From NCBI GenBank assembly GCA_934047225.1, contig OW203988.1:4436229-4500228 (forward strand): a DNA stretch of 64,000 nucleotides, written 5' to 3'. Below the pieces are notes generated by a model. That model did no database searches. It saw only the letters and a program-made list of their open reading frames with translations, and was not told the DNA's origin. Below are positions 1 to 10,719 of the stretch, piece after piece. Origin of the DNA: Ypsolopha sequella (taxonomy: Eukaryota > Arthropoda > Insecta > Lepidoptera > Ypsolophidae). The stretch's first letter is position 1; every line of letters begins with the position of its first letter. Both the position numbers and the translations under genes were made by a program.

Positions 1-118
1 AAATAAATGATGAAATATAAAGCTTGAATGTGTAATAAATCTCTGTAGATAAGAACAATTTTTTAGGAAAAAACTAACGTGTGTTTATTCTTTTGTATAG
101 CGGTTCAGTTACCTTTAA

Positions 119-543
119 GGCTCTCTTGTCCCAGAAGAGTGACTCTCTGTTTTTTTCTTTACGTGTAAGGAGTAAAGAAAATAACCACACTTTTGTACTT
201 TTTCGTTGTTTTTATCGGTTTTTAAATTGTTTAAAAATAAGGGATATGTTTATTAAAACCCACTTACGTGGTCGACCTAGAAAATTTAAAGAGCAATATT
301 ACCAGATATGTTTCGTTAATAAAAGAGTGGAATTATGGAAATGGCATGATTTGAAAGGTCTTATTACATGCTGTGTTCGTGAATTATTTCTATCGAGCAA
401 AGTTTATCTGATCGTGTAACACATGCGTAGAAGACCTAGATAAAAGTTCGAACTATATTGCGTATTTTTTTTTTTGGAAGTTTTAGACGATATTTGAAAG
501 TTCTATTTGACTTTGAAATAACTGATTTTGGGATAAGAGCACC
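119..543 (-). mobile_element. TTAA-flanked MITE, subfamily 1 (copy 1)
   Basis: This is a 425-bp non-autonomous element. The left side is preceded by TTAA (115-118). The right side is followed by ATAA (544-547), a one-base decayed duplicate. The termini are inverted: GGCTCTCTTGTCCCAG at the left against TTTTGGGATAAGAGCACC at the right. The interior matches the copies at 27294-27715 and 57019-57441 in reverse orientation. TTAA targets are typical of piggyBac-type transposases, so assignment to that superfamily is an inference. The 112-codon reading frame inside is not conserved in the other copies and is not regarded as a gene. Confidence 0.8.
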
Positions 544-766
544 ATAAAAGATTTATACCTTTAAAAGGTTTACGCATTATAAAAAAATACAAACAGCCCG
601 AAATATTTGAAATTTTATTGAAATTGATCCGTTAGAGCTGCGGACGGACATGCAGATCTACTACATCTTTTGCTTTATGTGTTTGAGATATAAAGAGAGC
701 ATCAAAATCTCGTATTCATTCATTCCGTCCTGACTTCAAGACAAACAAAACGAGGCTTCGCTTTAT

Positions 767-1001
767 AGCGGGCCTATTATGTATCTCTAGTTGCCTTCTG
801 GACTGGGTGTCTATCATCAAAAACATAGATATACTATCGAATTCCGATTGTGTAAGGGTATGTTAGCACTTGAAGTGACGACACAGTTCGTAAGTAGTTC
901 AATACCCACTAAAAGCAATTTTGAAGGTTTAGTTTTTATCTATGTTTTTGACGATAGGCACCCTGTCCAGTTGGCAACCTAAGATACAGAATAGGGGGGC
1001 T
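767..1001 (+). mobile_element. 235-bp MITE with about 60-bp terminal inverted repeats (copy 1)
   Basis: The element starts AGCGGGCCTATTATG and ends ATAGGGGGGCT. The first and last roughly 60 bases are imperfect inverted repeats sharing the segment CATCAAAAACATAGATA. A second copy of identical length lies at 40440-40674, where it interrupts a TTAA-flanked MITE. No transposase is encoded and the superfamily is unknown. Confidence 0.75.
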
Positions 1002-1010
1002 GGTTTCCGT

Positions 1011-1989
1011 ATTTTAGCGGAACCGTGGTCGAACTACTCGGTGACATGATTGATTGGGGTATAGGAGTGTACCCGCAGGTACAAACAAACGATGAATGTC
1101 TCAACAAATGATGATCGAGAGCCCCTGGCCGGCAATCCATCTTGCAGTTGCCGTCACTAAGTCACGAGGCTTTCACGAAATATCGCGTTATTGTGTACAC
1201 TTTTTGATCTCCGTACCTGTCGAAGGAACATTTTAAAATCTATCGCTATTTACATGTCATTCTACCGGCTGTACATTGATAGGTATCTTTTAATGAACCT
1301 AATGATCATACTGAACAATTTTACCAAAAAAAAAAAAAAAACTCGTTTTTTATTTTAAAAACCTGCTGTGAACTTTTTCTAAGCAATCATTTTTTTTTCT
1401 TTCTTTGGGGACATTAATTAATTAATTTATTAAAAAGGTACACCAACAATGTCAACACAAACTACATATAGATATACATTGGTCCTTGTTCTGGTGTTGC
1501 CATCAATGACTGATGAACACAGCATTATCAGAAAACATTAGCCTCAAGAGAAATTACAAAAAACTAGTCAATATTAACAATTTAAACATACACATAAACT
1601 AACTAAATTTAAGCTTAAAATCTAGACAGACAGTTAACACAAATTACTTAAAAATATAATAAAATTAAAAAATATATAATTTAAATTGTTCAGTGTGATC
1701 ATAAGGTTTCATTTGAAGATACCATTCTATTAACATCCTGTATATTTTCATTAATTACTACATGATTTTTTTTGAATTATCGAATTTAGCTCAATAAAAT
1801 TTCTTCTGATTATTGCTAAACGGCTCACCTCAATAACTTTTTTGGATCGGGATAGCTGACCAGTTTCAGCAGATTCAGACTGCCTTCTTCTGGACTAGTG
1901 ATGACGCTTCCGCGACAACGTTGCGACGAAACTTTCTTGTTTTATATAAGAATACTGGTTATGTCAAAAATCCCCCGGATGTAGTGCGT
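1011..1989. other. AT-rich stretch, possible LINE 3' UTR on the minus strand
   Basis: No recognised gene is present. The reverse strand from about 1800 to 1418 ends in an A/T-rich tail (AATAAATTAATTAATTAATG), which looks like the 3' end of a LINE transcript. A 48-codon open stretch on the minus strand at about 1765-1910 carries no domain I can name. The T-rich and A-rich runs at 1325-1400 are low complexity. Confidence 0.3.
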
Positions 1990-2440
1990 TTGTCGCAAGC
2001 AAATGGTGAAATTCACTATTTTACAAACCGCGTTGTTAGTTTCTAAACGCTCTCTATTTTGCAATTGGACCAATCTTCTTCATCTAGTAGAATTCGGAAT
2101 TTAATAATTTGCGGCATATAGTAATTCTGTTAGAATTATTAAGGGTTGCCTCGCAACGCTCCGCTTCGCTCGGCTCCAATATGTATTTACATGTGAACCT
2201 AACACGCTCCTCGCTCCACTCGTCATCGCACCTATTTTTCACTTTTTAGTGAAGGACTTTCGATTTCAGTTTTTAGATAATGACGAAATTACAATTTGCT
2301 TTCGGAAAATCATAAAACAAGGAGCAATTTTCAACTTTCCGAACGGCAATTGCAAAACAGCGAGCGTTTAGAAACTAACGACGCCGCCGTTTGTAAAATG
2401 CCGTTAAAATTGACTATTTGCCTGCCACATGTCTACCAAA
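1990..2440. mobile_element. Fold-back element with imperfect long arms
   Basis: The left arm (about 2024-2070, including GTTAGTTTCTAAACGCTC) recurs inverted at about 2358-2400. Flanking segments, GCAAATGGTGAAATTC at the left and a diverged inverse near 2420, extend the pairing. The interior carries a GC-rich patch at 2145-2180. No coding capacity is seen. The exact ends and any target duplication could not be fixed. Confidence 0.5.
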
Positions 2441-2489
2441 TGATGAAACAAAACGTGTTTAATTTGTAAAATAATTTCAATATGAATAT

Positions 2490-2640
2490 AATAATATAAT
2501 ATAATTATTTATTTATTTTTATTTTATTTATTTACACACATACAGTTGCACAAACATATTTCAAATATACACCACTTAAACCCTTATGGGTTTGTTTGCG
2601 GTGCTATTACAATCTACCACATAAGTAAATTAATTAAGCT
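2490..2640 (-). repeat. LINE-type 3' end with AATAAATAAA tail
   Basis: Read on the minus strand, a short UTR-like segment ends in repeated AATAAA/AAATA units at about 2540-2490. This is typical of 5'-truncated LINE copies. No coding remnant is attached. Confidence 0.4.
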
Positions 2641-2650
2641 AAGTTAATAC

Positions 2651-2913
2651 CAGTGGCGTGCACAGAACTTTTTTCCGGAAAAGCAATCAGAAGGTCAAGT
2701 ACGACAATAAAAAAAATGTGAAAAATTTTTAATAACACTTTGAAAAAAAAAAGTTTGTATGACGCCAGGGTAGGGCACTGCCTTTCCTAGAGTGAACATT
2801 TTCATACAAACTTTTTTTTTTCAAAGTGTTATTTAAATTTTTTCATATTTTTTTTATTGTCGTACTTAACCTTCTGATTGCTTTTCCGGAAAAAAGTTCT
2901 GTGCACGCCACTG
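2651..2913. mobile_element. hAT-like fold-back MITE with 8-bp target duplication
   Basis: This 263-bp element is almost fully palindromic. Its ends are CAGTGGCGTGCACAGAAC and the exact inverse. It is flanked on both sides by the 8-bp direct repeat GTTAATAC (2643-2650 and 2914-2921). An 8-bp duplication together with a CAGTGGCG-type terminus fits the hAT superfamily. A second, interrupted copy is at 57820-58247. It encodes nothing and must depend on a transposase supplied elsewhere. Confidence 0.85.
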
Positions 2914-2921
2914 GTTAATAC

Positions 2922-3484
2922 ATAGTTATGTTTTATGTTATATTAAGTGTTCATAATACGATTTTATCTTAGTGGGTAGGTCAAGGGAAAAATTACATTA
3001 TGATTTCTACAACAATAATATAATATAATAAAAAGAGAACTTAAGATTAGTACATTCAAAAGGATCTTACGGCTAGTGAAAATGATTTTTTACCTCAAAA
3101 CTATACTACAAAAGTAGCCTGTATTTTAGGCAATATTTCTGTAATACATCTTGAATTAAAACGCTTGTACTTGTAGTTTCACTTTATTTATGGTAACTCC
3201 CAACCGGTTTCGGATTTTACTCCATTTTCAAGGGAAGATCTCAATTAAAATATTTTACATGACTCCAGGCACTAGCTCTGAGCAACGTAAACAATGATTT
3301 TTGTAATATTCGTAAGTTTGAAGCGTCAATGTAATAGATAACCAAAGACCGGAACCAACGACATTCAGTGTAATAGTTTCAGAGTTTTTTTGCTAGAAAC
3401 TGGAAGTCAGATAATGACCAAGAATGCGTAAGCTGAATCCACAGATATCAAGAGATTTGCCTTATTATTTTAGCTGTTGGTGTT
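2922..3484. repeat. AT-rich interval with a Penelope-like short repeat
   Basis: Most of this stretch is anonymous AT-rich sequence. At about 3190-3232 the minus strand reads a GAAACCGGTTGGGAG core preceded by a short stem. The arrangement is similar to that at 42025-42060 and resembles the hammerhead-like part of Penelope-type terminal repeats. The core bases are degenerate here. Confidence 0.35.
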
Positions 3485-3600
3485 TAGATATACTCAATAC
3501 TCAATATTTATTTGCGTTCCACAAAATGTTACTTATAATAATGTATAAAACACATCATAGCCACAAATTATGGACCCTGTTGGGCACAGCAAGTTAGGAG
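3485..3600 (-). repeat. LINE-type 3' end with ATTGAGTATTGAGT tail
   Basis: On the minus strand the sequence runs into AATAAATATTGAGTATTGAG, a LINE polyadenylation-like signal followed by a short tandem tail. Only the 3' terminal part is present. Confidence 0.45.
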
Positions 3601-4600
3601 AGAGGAAGACATACGTATATAGATACTATTTCGGCAAAATTATATTACTATATTCATACAAGTAACCAAATAAAATAACCTATCCTTTTTAAATAATTTG
3701 TAATAGACTCTTTTACATTATAATAGCACTTATATATTAATAATGTTTTGAGTAGTTCAATATCTCCACGTTTCCTCCCACTTATTTCACCGACATAAAC
3801 ACAAAAACTACAAGTAAGGCACACGTACTCATATTTCTCACGCACACTAATAGTACACATTCAAAAAGAGGACGGCGCATCAAATTGTAGCCACGGAAAA
3901 CACAACACATCACATTTCTATTGACATTAGGTCTCGTATGAGGCCAATTTATGGCCTCACACGTTCGCAAGCGCCACGCCCCCTTATCATTTCTCCTGGT
4001 ATATGTAGCTAGATACGTTGATTTGAATTTGTCGACAATTTTAAATTAATTGAATAACTATTCATTAATTTATTTCCTATGATTATTTATTAGTATTAAA
4101 ATAATTAAAAAGATTATTACTCGATATATTTTCTTTTTATTGTTTTTATACCAATAAATAATCATAGGAAATAAATACAGCTTAAAAAGCAAAATATAAT
4201 ATATTTATAAATATTAATTTATTTAAAAACACAACCATCTTTTAAAAAAGGAAGTATTCTCAAACAAATTCAGGGATAATTTACTTGATTGAAACATCAG
4301 TAAAATTAACGTGGAAACATAATGTTATAATGATAATAAATTATATAATATCATTTCGCTTTTGTAAGTATTGAGTAAAATTAAACCTCGGTATCAAAGC
4401 ATAAATACAAAAAGCTCGGTTCAATACAGCTCGGTATCATTTAAGTTAAAGTTGCGATTGATATCATCGGGAAATTCGAAAACTATTTGAAAAGTTTCAA
4501 ATCATTACGCTATTGTGTAAAGAAAGATTAGTGTTGGCATTTATATCAAAACAAAGGCGGTACAAAAACGTTGTACATACTAATGATTATTTGTAGGAGT
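3601..4600. other. AT-rich stretch with small inverted repeats, no gene seen
   Basis: A short palindrome, TGAGGCCAATTTATGGCCTC, lies at about 3939-3959. Inverted arms sharing TTTCCTATGATTATTTATT and its complement lie at about 4072-4092 and 4153-4175, suggesting a small fold-back. Short open frames on the minus strand have no recognisable domain. Confidence 0.4.
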
Positions 4601-4634
4601 TTCGTAGCGTATGTGGGATGCTAGAAGCTCACAT

Positions 4635-5150
4635 ATTGGTTTTTACGGTTCCGTAACTGAGACTCCGTTGTCCGTCCGTTCGTATGTCACAGCTTCATAA
4701 CTTTAGCACTGTTAAAGATAAATACATGAAATTTGGCACAAAAATAGCATTACTTTGCCCACATATTAGGGTGTAAAAAAAATATGAAAAATTTGAAATT
4801 ATTCAAAATATTTCCAAAACAAAAGTGAGAAAAAAAAAATATTAGCCTAAAAATACAGTATGGGTATCAAATTGTAGGTATTAAAAAGCTGATTCTAAAA
4901 ATATATACTTTAAATATATTTACTGACACTAATTTCGAGAATATTTTAAAAAACCCCAAAATTATGTATGTCTCCCCCCTTTATCTCCGAAACTGTAAGC
5001 CGAAAAATATGAAAAAAATATCAATTGTAGATCATAACTGGCCATTTACAGTAAAACTATAGCGATTAAAAAAAATCAGCACTAATGACAAATACAAAAA
5101 AAGAATTTAAAAAAATTAAAATTCTGCGTTCTTTATTTTTTGCTCCGTCT
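4635..5150 (-). repeat. CCGGCCAAGTGCGAG-family repeat, minus-strand copy
   Basis: Read on the minus strand, this matches the plus copies at 12959 and 19229. The shared marks are the GGACAACGGAGTCTCAG terminal segment near 4660 and two internal TTTCGGAGATAAAGGGGG-like blocks. The 5' end with the CCGG motif is missing. No protein is encoded. Confidence 0.7.
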
Positions 5151-5190
5151 TCAATGCATCCATAAACACCACAAAAACGAACCATATTCA

Positions 5191-5926
5191 TTAAAAATCA
5201 GTATCGTAATAAAACGAAATACGCGCGCAGTGAACGAGTGGTACTCGAGTTCTACTTGCCACCAGATTTGCCACTAACTTGCGGGGGACCGCGGGGGACG
5301 TTAAATTCGCGCGGGAAGGTGAGTGTCGCTTCTTTACGTAGTAATACTTTATATTCTCTGGCCACGCTGTGTCTACATACGACGTATACCCATCGTATAC
5401 CACACTATGCCACGTACACTTGACTGGCTTTGTATGTCTTACTGCGACAAAGAAAAAAAAGAGGATACTGCTTTTCGCCTATTCTAATTTTAGCAGCGGT
5501 AGGGAACGAATCCTGGCATTCGATGAGTATCGGTAACAATGAAGTTTGGAAATGTGTGTTGTGGATGGTATACGTAGTGCCCCGCTTCCTTTGGCTCGTC
5601 TTGGCGGGGGGCACTATCGTGCCCCCAGATCGCCATCTTGATAAAAGCACTTACCAATACAGTTTCACTGATATAAACTTTAATAACTACCATAGAAAAT
5701 GTAAGCAATCATATTTATATAGTAATTATGTGCTTGACGTTTCGACACCTGTGTATGCAAAAAGTATACATAAACAGCAATAATTTGAGAAAAAAGATGA
5801 AAAAATACTTTATGGAAAAATAATTTATTTAATACATTTAAAGTACAGCTTTACAGAAACTTAAATCTAATACCCTATACCTACTAAATTAATTTCCAAA
5901 TATCATTTATTTACAAATACAAATAA
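5191..5926. other. No recognised gene; overlapping short frames only
   Basis: The stretch is locally GC-richer than its surroundings at 5240-5330 and 5580-5640. It carries several short frames on both strands that overlap one another and show no domain. It could hold an old repeat, but I find no second copy in this window. Confidence 0.3.
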
Positions 5927-6489
5927 TTACACTATACTACTCTTTTTTGCATCTTTCTCACATAACCTCAGACATTCACGGAACACGTTCATCAAACTAT
6001 CAGCAAACAGCGGGTCTACCGCGTAGTTCTGATTTTCATCAACATCAACTTCAGACTGAAATTTGACGTGCGTGCGACGACGCCCGCCTAACATGCCATC
6101 TCTTTTGCACGCACGTCAAATTTCAATCTCAAGTTGATGTTGATGAAAATCAGAATTATGCGGTAGACCCGCAGATCACACGTTGGATTTGCTGACAGCA
6201 GTGTGTTTAGGTCCTCCAAAGCGCGCGGAAGCGGAGAACGACGTCGCGCCATGGTTTTAGCGGTGGGTACGTGTAGCAGCTTGTGACTAAGCGCGCGACT
6301 GTAATTTTTGGGTGCAAAAAGCGAGGTTACAGCGTTCACAAGTTTGGGGCAGTCAGAGTCACCCCGCAGAATACAGCACACCTGAACCAATAAGTCCGTA
6401 TTGCGCCTGACGTCCAGTGAGTTCAAATTGAGAGTACCTAGGAGAAAGGGATGGGATACATAAAAGGATAGTACCCGAACTATCTTTTA
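5927..6489 (-). pseudogene. LINE ORF2 C-terminal remnant, interrupted by a hairpin MITE
   Basis: The minus-strand frame entering at about 6487 reads RRNTDLLVQVCCILRGDSDC, then LHVPTAKTMARRRSP and ALEDLNTLL. This follows the pattern RR..DL..L..IL.G..DCP.L...SP...AL..LN seen at the C-terminus of many LINE reverse-transcriptase proteins. The frame is broken at 6171 by a 161-bp insertion and resumes at 6010 with LFADSLMNVFRECLRLCEKD up to a stop at 5927. Without the insertion the frame is continuous (Asp-Leu joined to Phe-Ala). There is no RT catalytic core, so this is a 5'-truncated dead copy. The LINE assignment rests on pattern recall, not on a search. Confidence 0.65.
6011..6171. mobile_element. 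161-bp hairpin MITE with CAG target duplication
   Basis: The ends are CGGGTCTACCGC and its inverse, and the arms extend about 70 bp with few mismatches. The direct repeat CAG lies on both sides (6008-6010 and 6172-6174). Removing the element and one CAG restores the LINE reading frame. The superfamily is not clear. Three-base duplications occur in PIF/Harbinger and CACTA groups, but the target differs from the usual TWA. Confidence 0.75.
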
Positions 6490-7967
6490 TTTAGGTAACG
6501 TAGGAAAGCTTTTTATAAGAGTGTATGTGCTCTCATGATGATATACCTATGTACTCTGCTTAAGATGTAACATTTAACATTTATAAGAACGTCCGCTGCT
6601 ATCAGATAAACCAAAAGGTTTCCGATGGTATAGCACAACTGTTTTTGATGTAAAAATTATATGAAATAAATAAAAAAATAAAAAAGTTGTTGTACCAAAT
6701 GCCGACAAATACTCACCCTATATGCAATATATGGGCCCGAAGTACGGCAATATGGCTCATATTGGATAGGGAGTATCACGTGGGAACGTTTTTGTGACAG
6801 TCCACACTCGGTATTACCTCTAACAACCCCTCAAACATATTATGTCGTGACAATGTATTGTTTGTTGTTGTTAATTTAATTTTACCAAAACTTGGCTCCA
6901 ACAATAATTCATTTTCGACGAAAACAACATTGAAATAATGTTCATATCAGCGCCCATTGCAAAGTGGTTGCTGCGTCTCCGGATAGCGCAAATTAGAATT
7001 GCATGGAGAGATATTGGAGATAAGTATCTGTATATTTATTTATAGCCACTCTATAGCGAATTTAAAAAATGTAAGAAACGGCTTCGCACGGCATTTTGTT
7101 GGGGGACGCGTCTTCAACTGTAGCCTTGAATCAGGGTTGTGGCTACTTGCTGCTCCAGACAAGCTGGAGTTTTGCTTGGTTCAAGTATTGGACTTACAGA
7201 TGTGATCGCAGGGACTGGGAATTTTCCTAGATGGTAATTTTCCGAAAATAACTAAATTAACTTTTATGATTTACATAAATTTGTTATTTACATTTTTATT
7301 ATATCTAGTGACATAAAGATACTATGATTTATTTTATATTTTAGACCATTACGTTTAAAATATATAATGAATAATAGTATTTTCTACAACTGTGGCATAA
7401 TATGAGACATTGGGACACAATGGGAATTTCGTACTAGACATGCATGATATAGACCTGAATATCGTCTTTTTTCATTTGAATGAAAAATGAAAATGAAAAA
7501 TATGAAAAATATTTTTATTTCACATAAACAGTTTTACATTTGAAACAGTATTTATTCAGTGGCTCCCAGACTAGACCATGGAGAGTCTGTATATGTATAG
7601 TTAGAGGTCGTCTTATTATAAAATAGGCTCTATAATACATATCAAATTTAATAAAATGTATATTTTTTATATCTATGTATACACTAATGGAGGGGCTTTC
7701 CCTGATAGTGTGGGGGAGGGAGTGCCACAATTTGATGGACCTAACAGTAAAAGAGTTTCTATACTTAGCACTAAATTAGCAATAACTAAGCACTTTAAAG
7801 CACAATATTTCACAAACGGATCCCTGAATCGGAAAATGGTTTTCACATACCCGCAAAGTTTTTGAAAGATCTACTATCCAATGACATCCCACACCATGAG
7901 ATAGACGAGAAAAAAAAATACGAGAAAAAAAAATTCAACCCCACTTTACGTATAACCTATATAAAAA
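6490..7967. other. No recognised gene; diverged repeat traces
   Basis: A weak match to the interior of the TTAA element at 17129 (GAAATAATGTTCATATCAGCGC) is seen at about 6930-6955. The remainder is AT-rich. Open frames at 6999-7205, 7515-7730 and 7656-7865 lack any recognisable domain. Confidence 0.3.
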
Positions 7968-8034
7968 ATAATTTTGATAAAAACACTTGTACTGTTTCAC
8001 AATATCACAGTACAAGTGTTTTTATCAAAATTAT
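7968..8034. repeat. Perfect 27-bp hairpin
   Basis: The arms at 7968-7994 and 8008-8034 are exact reverse complements over 27 bases, separated by a 13-base loop. No mismatch is present, so the structure is either recent or maintained. It may be a minimal hairpin element, a templated inverted duplication or a small-RNA precursor. None of these is established. Confidence 0.8.
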
Positions 8035-8084
8035 GATGATGTTTCACCAAGTGCCGACAATTGCAAATATTAATCATGTATAAA

Positions 8085-8265
8085 AATATTTCAAGATTTT
8101 GTTTAAACACTTTTTCAGCTTAATTAATATGTATTATACCCATGCCAAATTACAGCTTCCTAGTACTGAGAGTCTCTGAGCTAAGCCGCAGACAGACAGA
8201 CGGACGGACGGACATGGCGAAACTACAAGGGTTACTTATTGTCTACGGAACCATAAAAACTTAGT
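8085..8265 (+). repeat. 3' part of a CCGGCCAAGTGCGAG-type repeat
   Basis: The segment GACAGACGGACGGACGGACA followed by TCTACGGAACCATAAAA matches the characteristic end of this family (compare 39825-39890). The 5' part is absent. Confidence 0.6.
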
Positions 8266-8597
8266 AACATGACAACTGTTTCATCAAATTTAGCGTGACT
8301 TTTTCATGAACTTGTAAAATTCCTATAAAAAGTGTTCCGCTAACTCTCAACCCTTGTCCAGTATCCAAAATGGTGGCAAACTATAAAGCCGCAAACTTGA
8401 CGCGGTCCTATTTGCGCTGACTAAAGTGACGTCACAGTATATCTATACTTTGGTGCCGTCGCGCCGTATTGCATTAGAGACCATTTTGGACCGCAACATC
8501 CGAGGGAACATGAACACCACGTGTGTTTGTTTGTATTCGAAGTCTTCTTAATTAACGAGCTCCCATTAAGACGGTTCCCAAGCAAAATCCTGTGCAA

Positions 8598-8928
8598 AGC
8601 TCGACTGTGGAGGTACCACCATCTTACTTGGAGACCCCCTCGAAGTAATTCGGGGGAGAGTAAGAGGACAGCTCACAGGCAAAAAACCAGGAGGCCCACC
8701 ATGCTTGGGACCGATGGATGGCGGTATATCCATCCCTAATAGCCGGGCCTTATATGGAACAGACTGGTGACGGGCAGCAGCGTCACTGGTGCGAGGGTTC
8801 CGGCACCGCGCTCACCAACCCGCCTGCCCAGCGTGTGTGAGTATGGGCAATTCTTCCAGGATGACCGCAGGGAGTGGCAAAGTTCTGGAAAGGCTTATGT
8901 CCAGCAGTGGACGAACTGATGGAAGGAA
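8598..8928 (+). mobile_element. SINE-like repeat with RTE-type 3' tail (copy 1)
   Basis: This copy of about 330 bp is highly similar to 9714-10073 (-), 28476-28830 (+) and 55660-55945 (-). The last 60 bases include CTTATGTCCAGCAGTGGACG, which resembles the end of lepidopteran RTE LINEs. One frame there reads DDRREWQSSGKAYVQQWTN and stops, like the RTE ORF C-terminus. The upstream part is not RTE coding sequence, so a SINE using an RTE tail is the likely reading. The ORFs across it are incidental. Confidence 0.75.
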
Positions 8929-8934
8929 GAAAAT

Positions 8935-9713
8935 TATAATAAAATTATAAGTAAAAATGTCGTCTCAGTTACTACCCTGTAGGAGAGTTTCTAAAATACT
9001 GGCAACATTCCTTCTCTGAATGGCCAGACTCACTGCACTCGGCCAAATACCTATAGAAAACAGATTTCTTGCTTCTTAACCTCAAATGTTATATTTTACA
9101 ATTACTCTGGTTGAAAAAACATGACTGTTCGCTGTTTTGTAGCTTATCCTTTACGCAGGGATTGATTAATCGTCGCACTTGTATTGAATTACATAGAAAA
9201 TGTCATTTGACAAAAACACATGTACCTACAATAGAATTTGGCATAAATACCTGAGTCTAACAAAACGTTAAGTAAAAGCCCCACCTACCTTTGTTTCAGC
9301 TGGCTATAAATCATACTAAGAGCCATTATAACTGACTTTAATACATAGACCAACTGGTAATTCTAAAATTGACTCTATTTTTAGATATATAAGGTTTTGT
9401 AACTTCCTGGTTGGAAGGATACGGGCGTGGATGAATATTACAGGTAAATATACGACCGGCCGAGTTTCGACTACGTAAATGTAGGGAAGGCTGGATAAAG
9501 AAACTAATCATGTTTTATAGGTATTTGTAGGTAACTTGATAAAGTGTCTTGTGTGTGCTCAGGCCAGGCATATGACGTCATATTATTATTAGAATAATGG
9601 TACCGAGAAGTACGAGAAGAAGAAATACGGACGCCAGCAAGATAGGCTACCTATTGGATGTTCTTAGTGCAGCGTCATAGTCATAACATAGCCATTAAAA
9701 TCGTTTACCATCA
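8935..9713. other. Spacer between two inverted SINE copies, no gene seen
   Basis: AT-rich sequence with only short unsupported frames (for example 9069-9254). It is bracketed by oppositely oriented copies of the same SINE-like family. Confidence 0.4.
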
Positions 9714-10073
9714 TTCATCTATCCATCAGCCTAGTTCGTCCACTGCTGGACATAAGCCTATCCATGACTTTGCCACTCCCGGCGGTCATCCTGGAAGAAT
9801 TGCCCATACTCACACACGCTAGGCAGGCGGGTTGGTGAGCGCGGTGCCGGAACCCTCGCACCAGTGACGCCGCTGCCCGTCACCAGTCTGTTCCATAAAA
9901 GGCCTGGCTATTAGGGATGGATATAACGCCATCCATCGTTTCCAGGCATAGTGGGCCTCCTGGTTTTTTGCCTGTGAGCTGTCCTCTTACTCTCCCCCGA
10001 ATAACTTCGAGGGGGTCTCCAAGTAAGATGGTGGTACCTCCACAGTCGAGCCCGGCATCAGCTCTACCACCTG
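9714..10073 (-). mobile_element. SINE-like repeat with RTE-type 3' tail (copy 2, inverted)
   Basis: The minus-strand copy extends further at its 5' end than copy 1, including GGTGGTAGAGCTGATGCCGG. The 3' tail carries GGATAGATGAATGATGG-like GATG units at 9714-9735. It forms a divergent inverted pair with copy 1 across a spacer of about 785 bp. Confidence 0.8.
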
Positions 10074-10139
10074 TTTACACATAAGGAGCTTAAACTGCAT
10101 GCGGCTGTACACGCGCGGTAAAGGTTTCGGTTACATTTG

Positions 10140-10432
10140 TATTATAGGGGTGTCAAAAGTATTCTCAAGTGTGAACTGTGAAATACAAGCAATGAGATTA
10201 GTATTCTATAATATAATTAAATGCAAGTCGCAGTCCACGCTTGATACACCCGGTTTTCACCGACGATTATTACGTCCCAAACGTAATGGGTAAGCTCTAT
10301 CACCGTACTTACAAATGGACCAATAGCGTGCCTAGTTCATAACTGAACACAAATTAATGTGCACCGCGGAGATTAAACCCACGAGCTCTAGGTTAGCAGG
10401 CCAGCGCTTTACCACCCAGCCACAGAGGTGGT
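10140..10432 (-). mobile_element. tRNA-derived SINE, minus strand
   Basis: On the minus strand the head carries a box A-like TGGCTGGGTGGTAAAG and a box B-like GTGGGTTTAATCTCC, the internal Pol III promoter layout of tRNA-derived SINEs. The body shares AGTGTGAACTGTGAAAT (read on plus) with 30395-30635 and 37392-37697. Confidence 0.6.
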
Positions 10433-10447
10433 CTTATAACATATCTA

Positions 10448-10715
10448 TACAAGGTGTAACAGAAAGGTGTAACCATATTTGAAGAGCTTATTCAGTCAAT
10501 AGTATAGAACAACTTTTATTATGGAGCCAACCCTGAAATCTCAAAAAAAAAAATCTGCCCTTCCATACATTTCAGCCGAGCGGCATTGCATTTTTCTATG
10601 AAACAGTTAATTTGTTTTTTTGAGATACAGGGTTTGTTCCATAGTAAAAGTTGTTCTATACCATTGACTGAATAAGCTCTTCAAATATGGTTACACCTTT
10701 CTGTTACACGTTGTA
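10448..10715. mobile_element. TA-flanked fold-back MITE (copy 1)
   Basis: Arms of about 100 bp begin TACAAGGTGTAACAGAAAGG and return inverted at 10690-10715. TA dinucleotides flank both ends. The central 60 bases are unpaired. Further copies are at 42377-42645 and, diverged, 45892-46162. TA flanks suggest a Tc1/mariner-type mobiliser, which is an inference. Confidence 0.75.
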
Positions 10716-10719
10716 TATT

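Noticed and set aside
81..419. 112-codon plus-strand frame
   Set aside because: It lies in a TTAA-flanked MITE. The frame is not maintained in the two sister copies.
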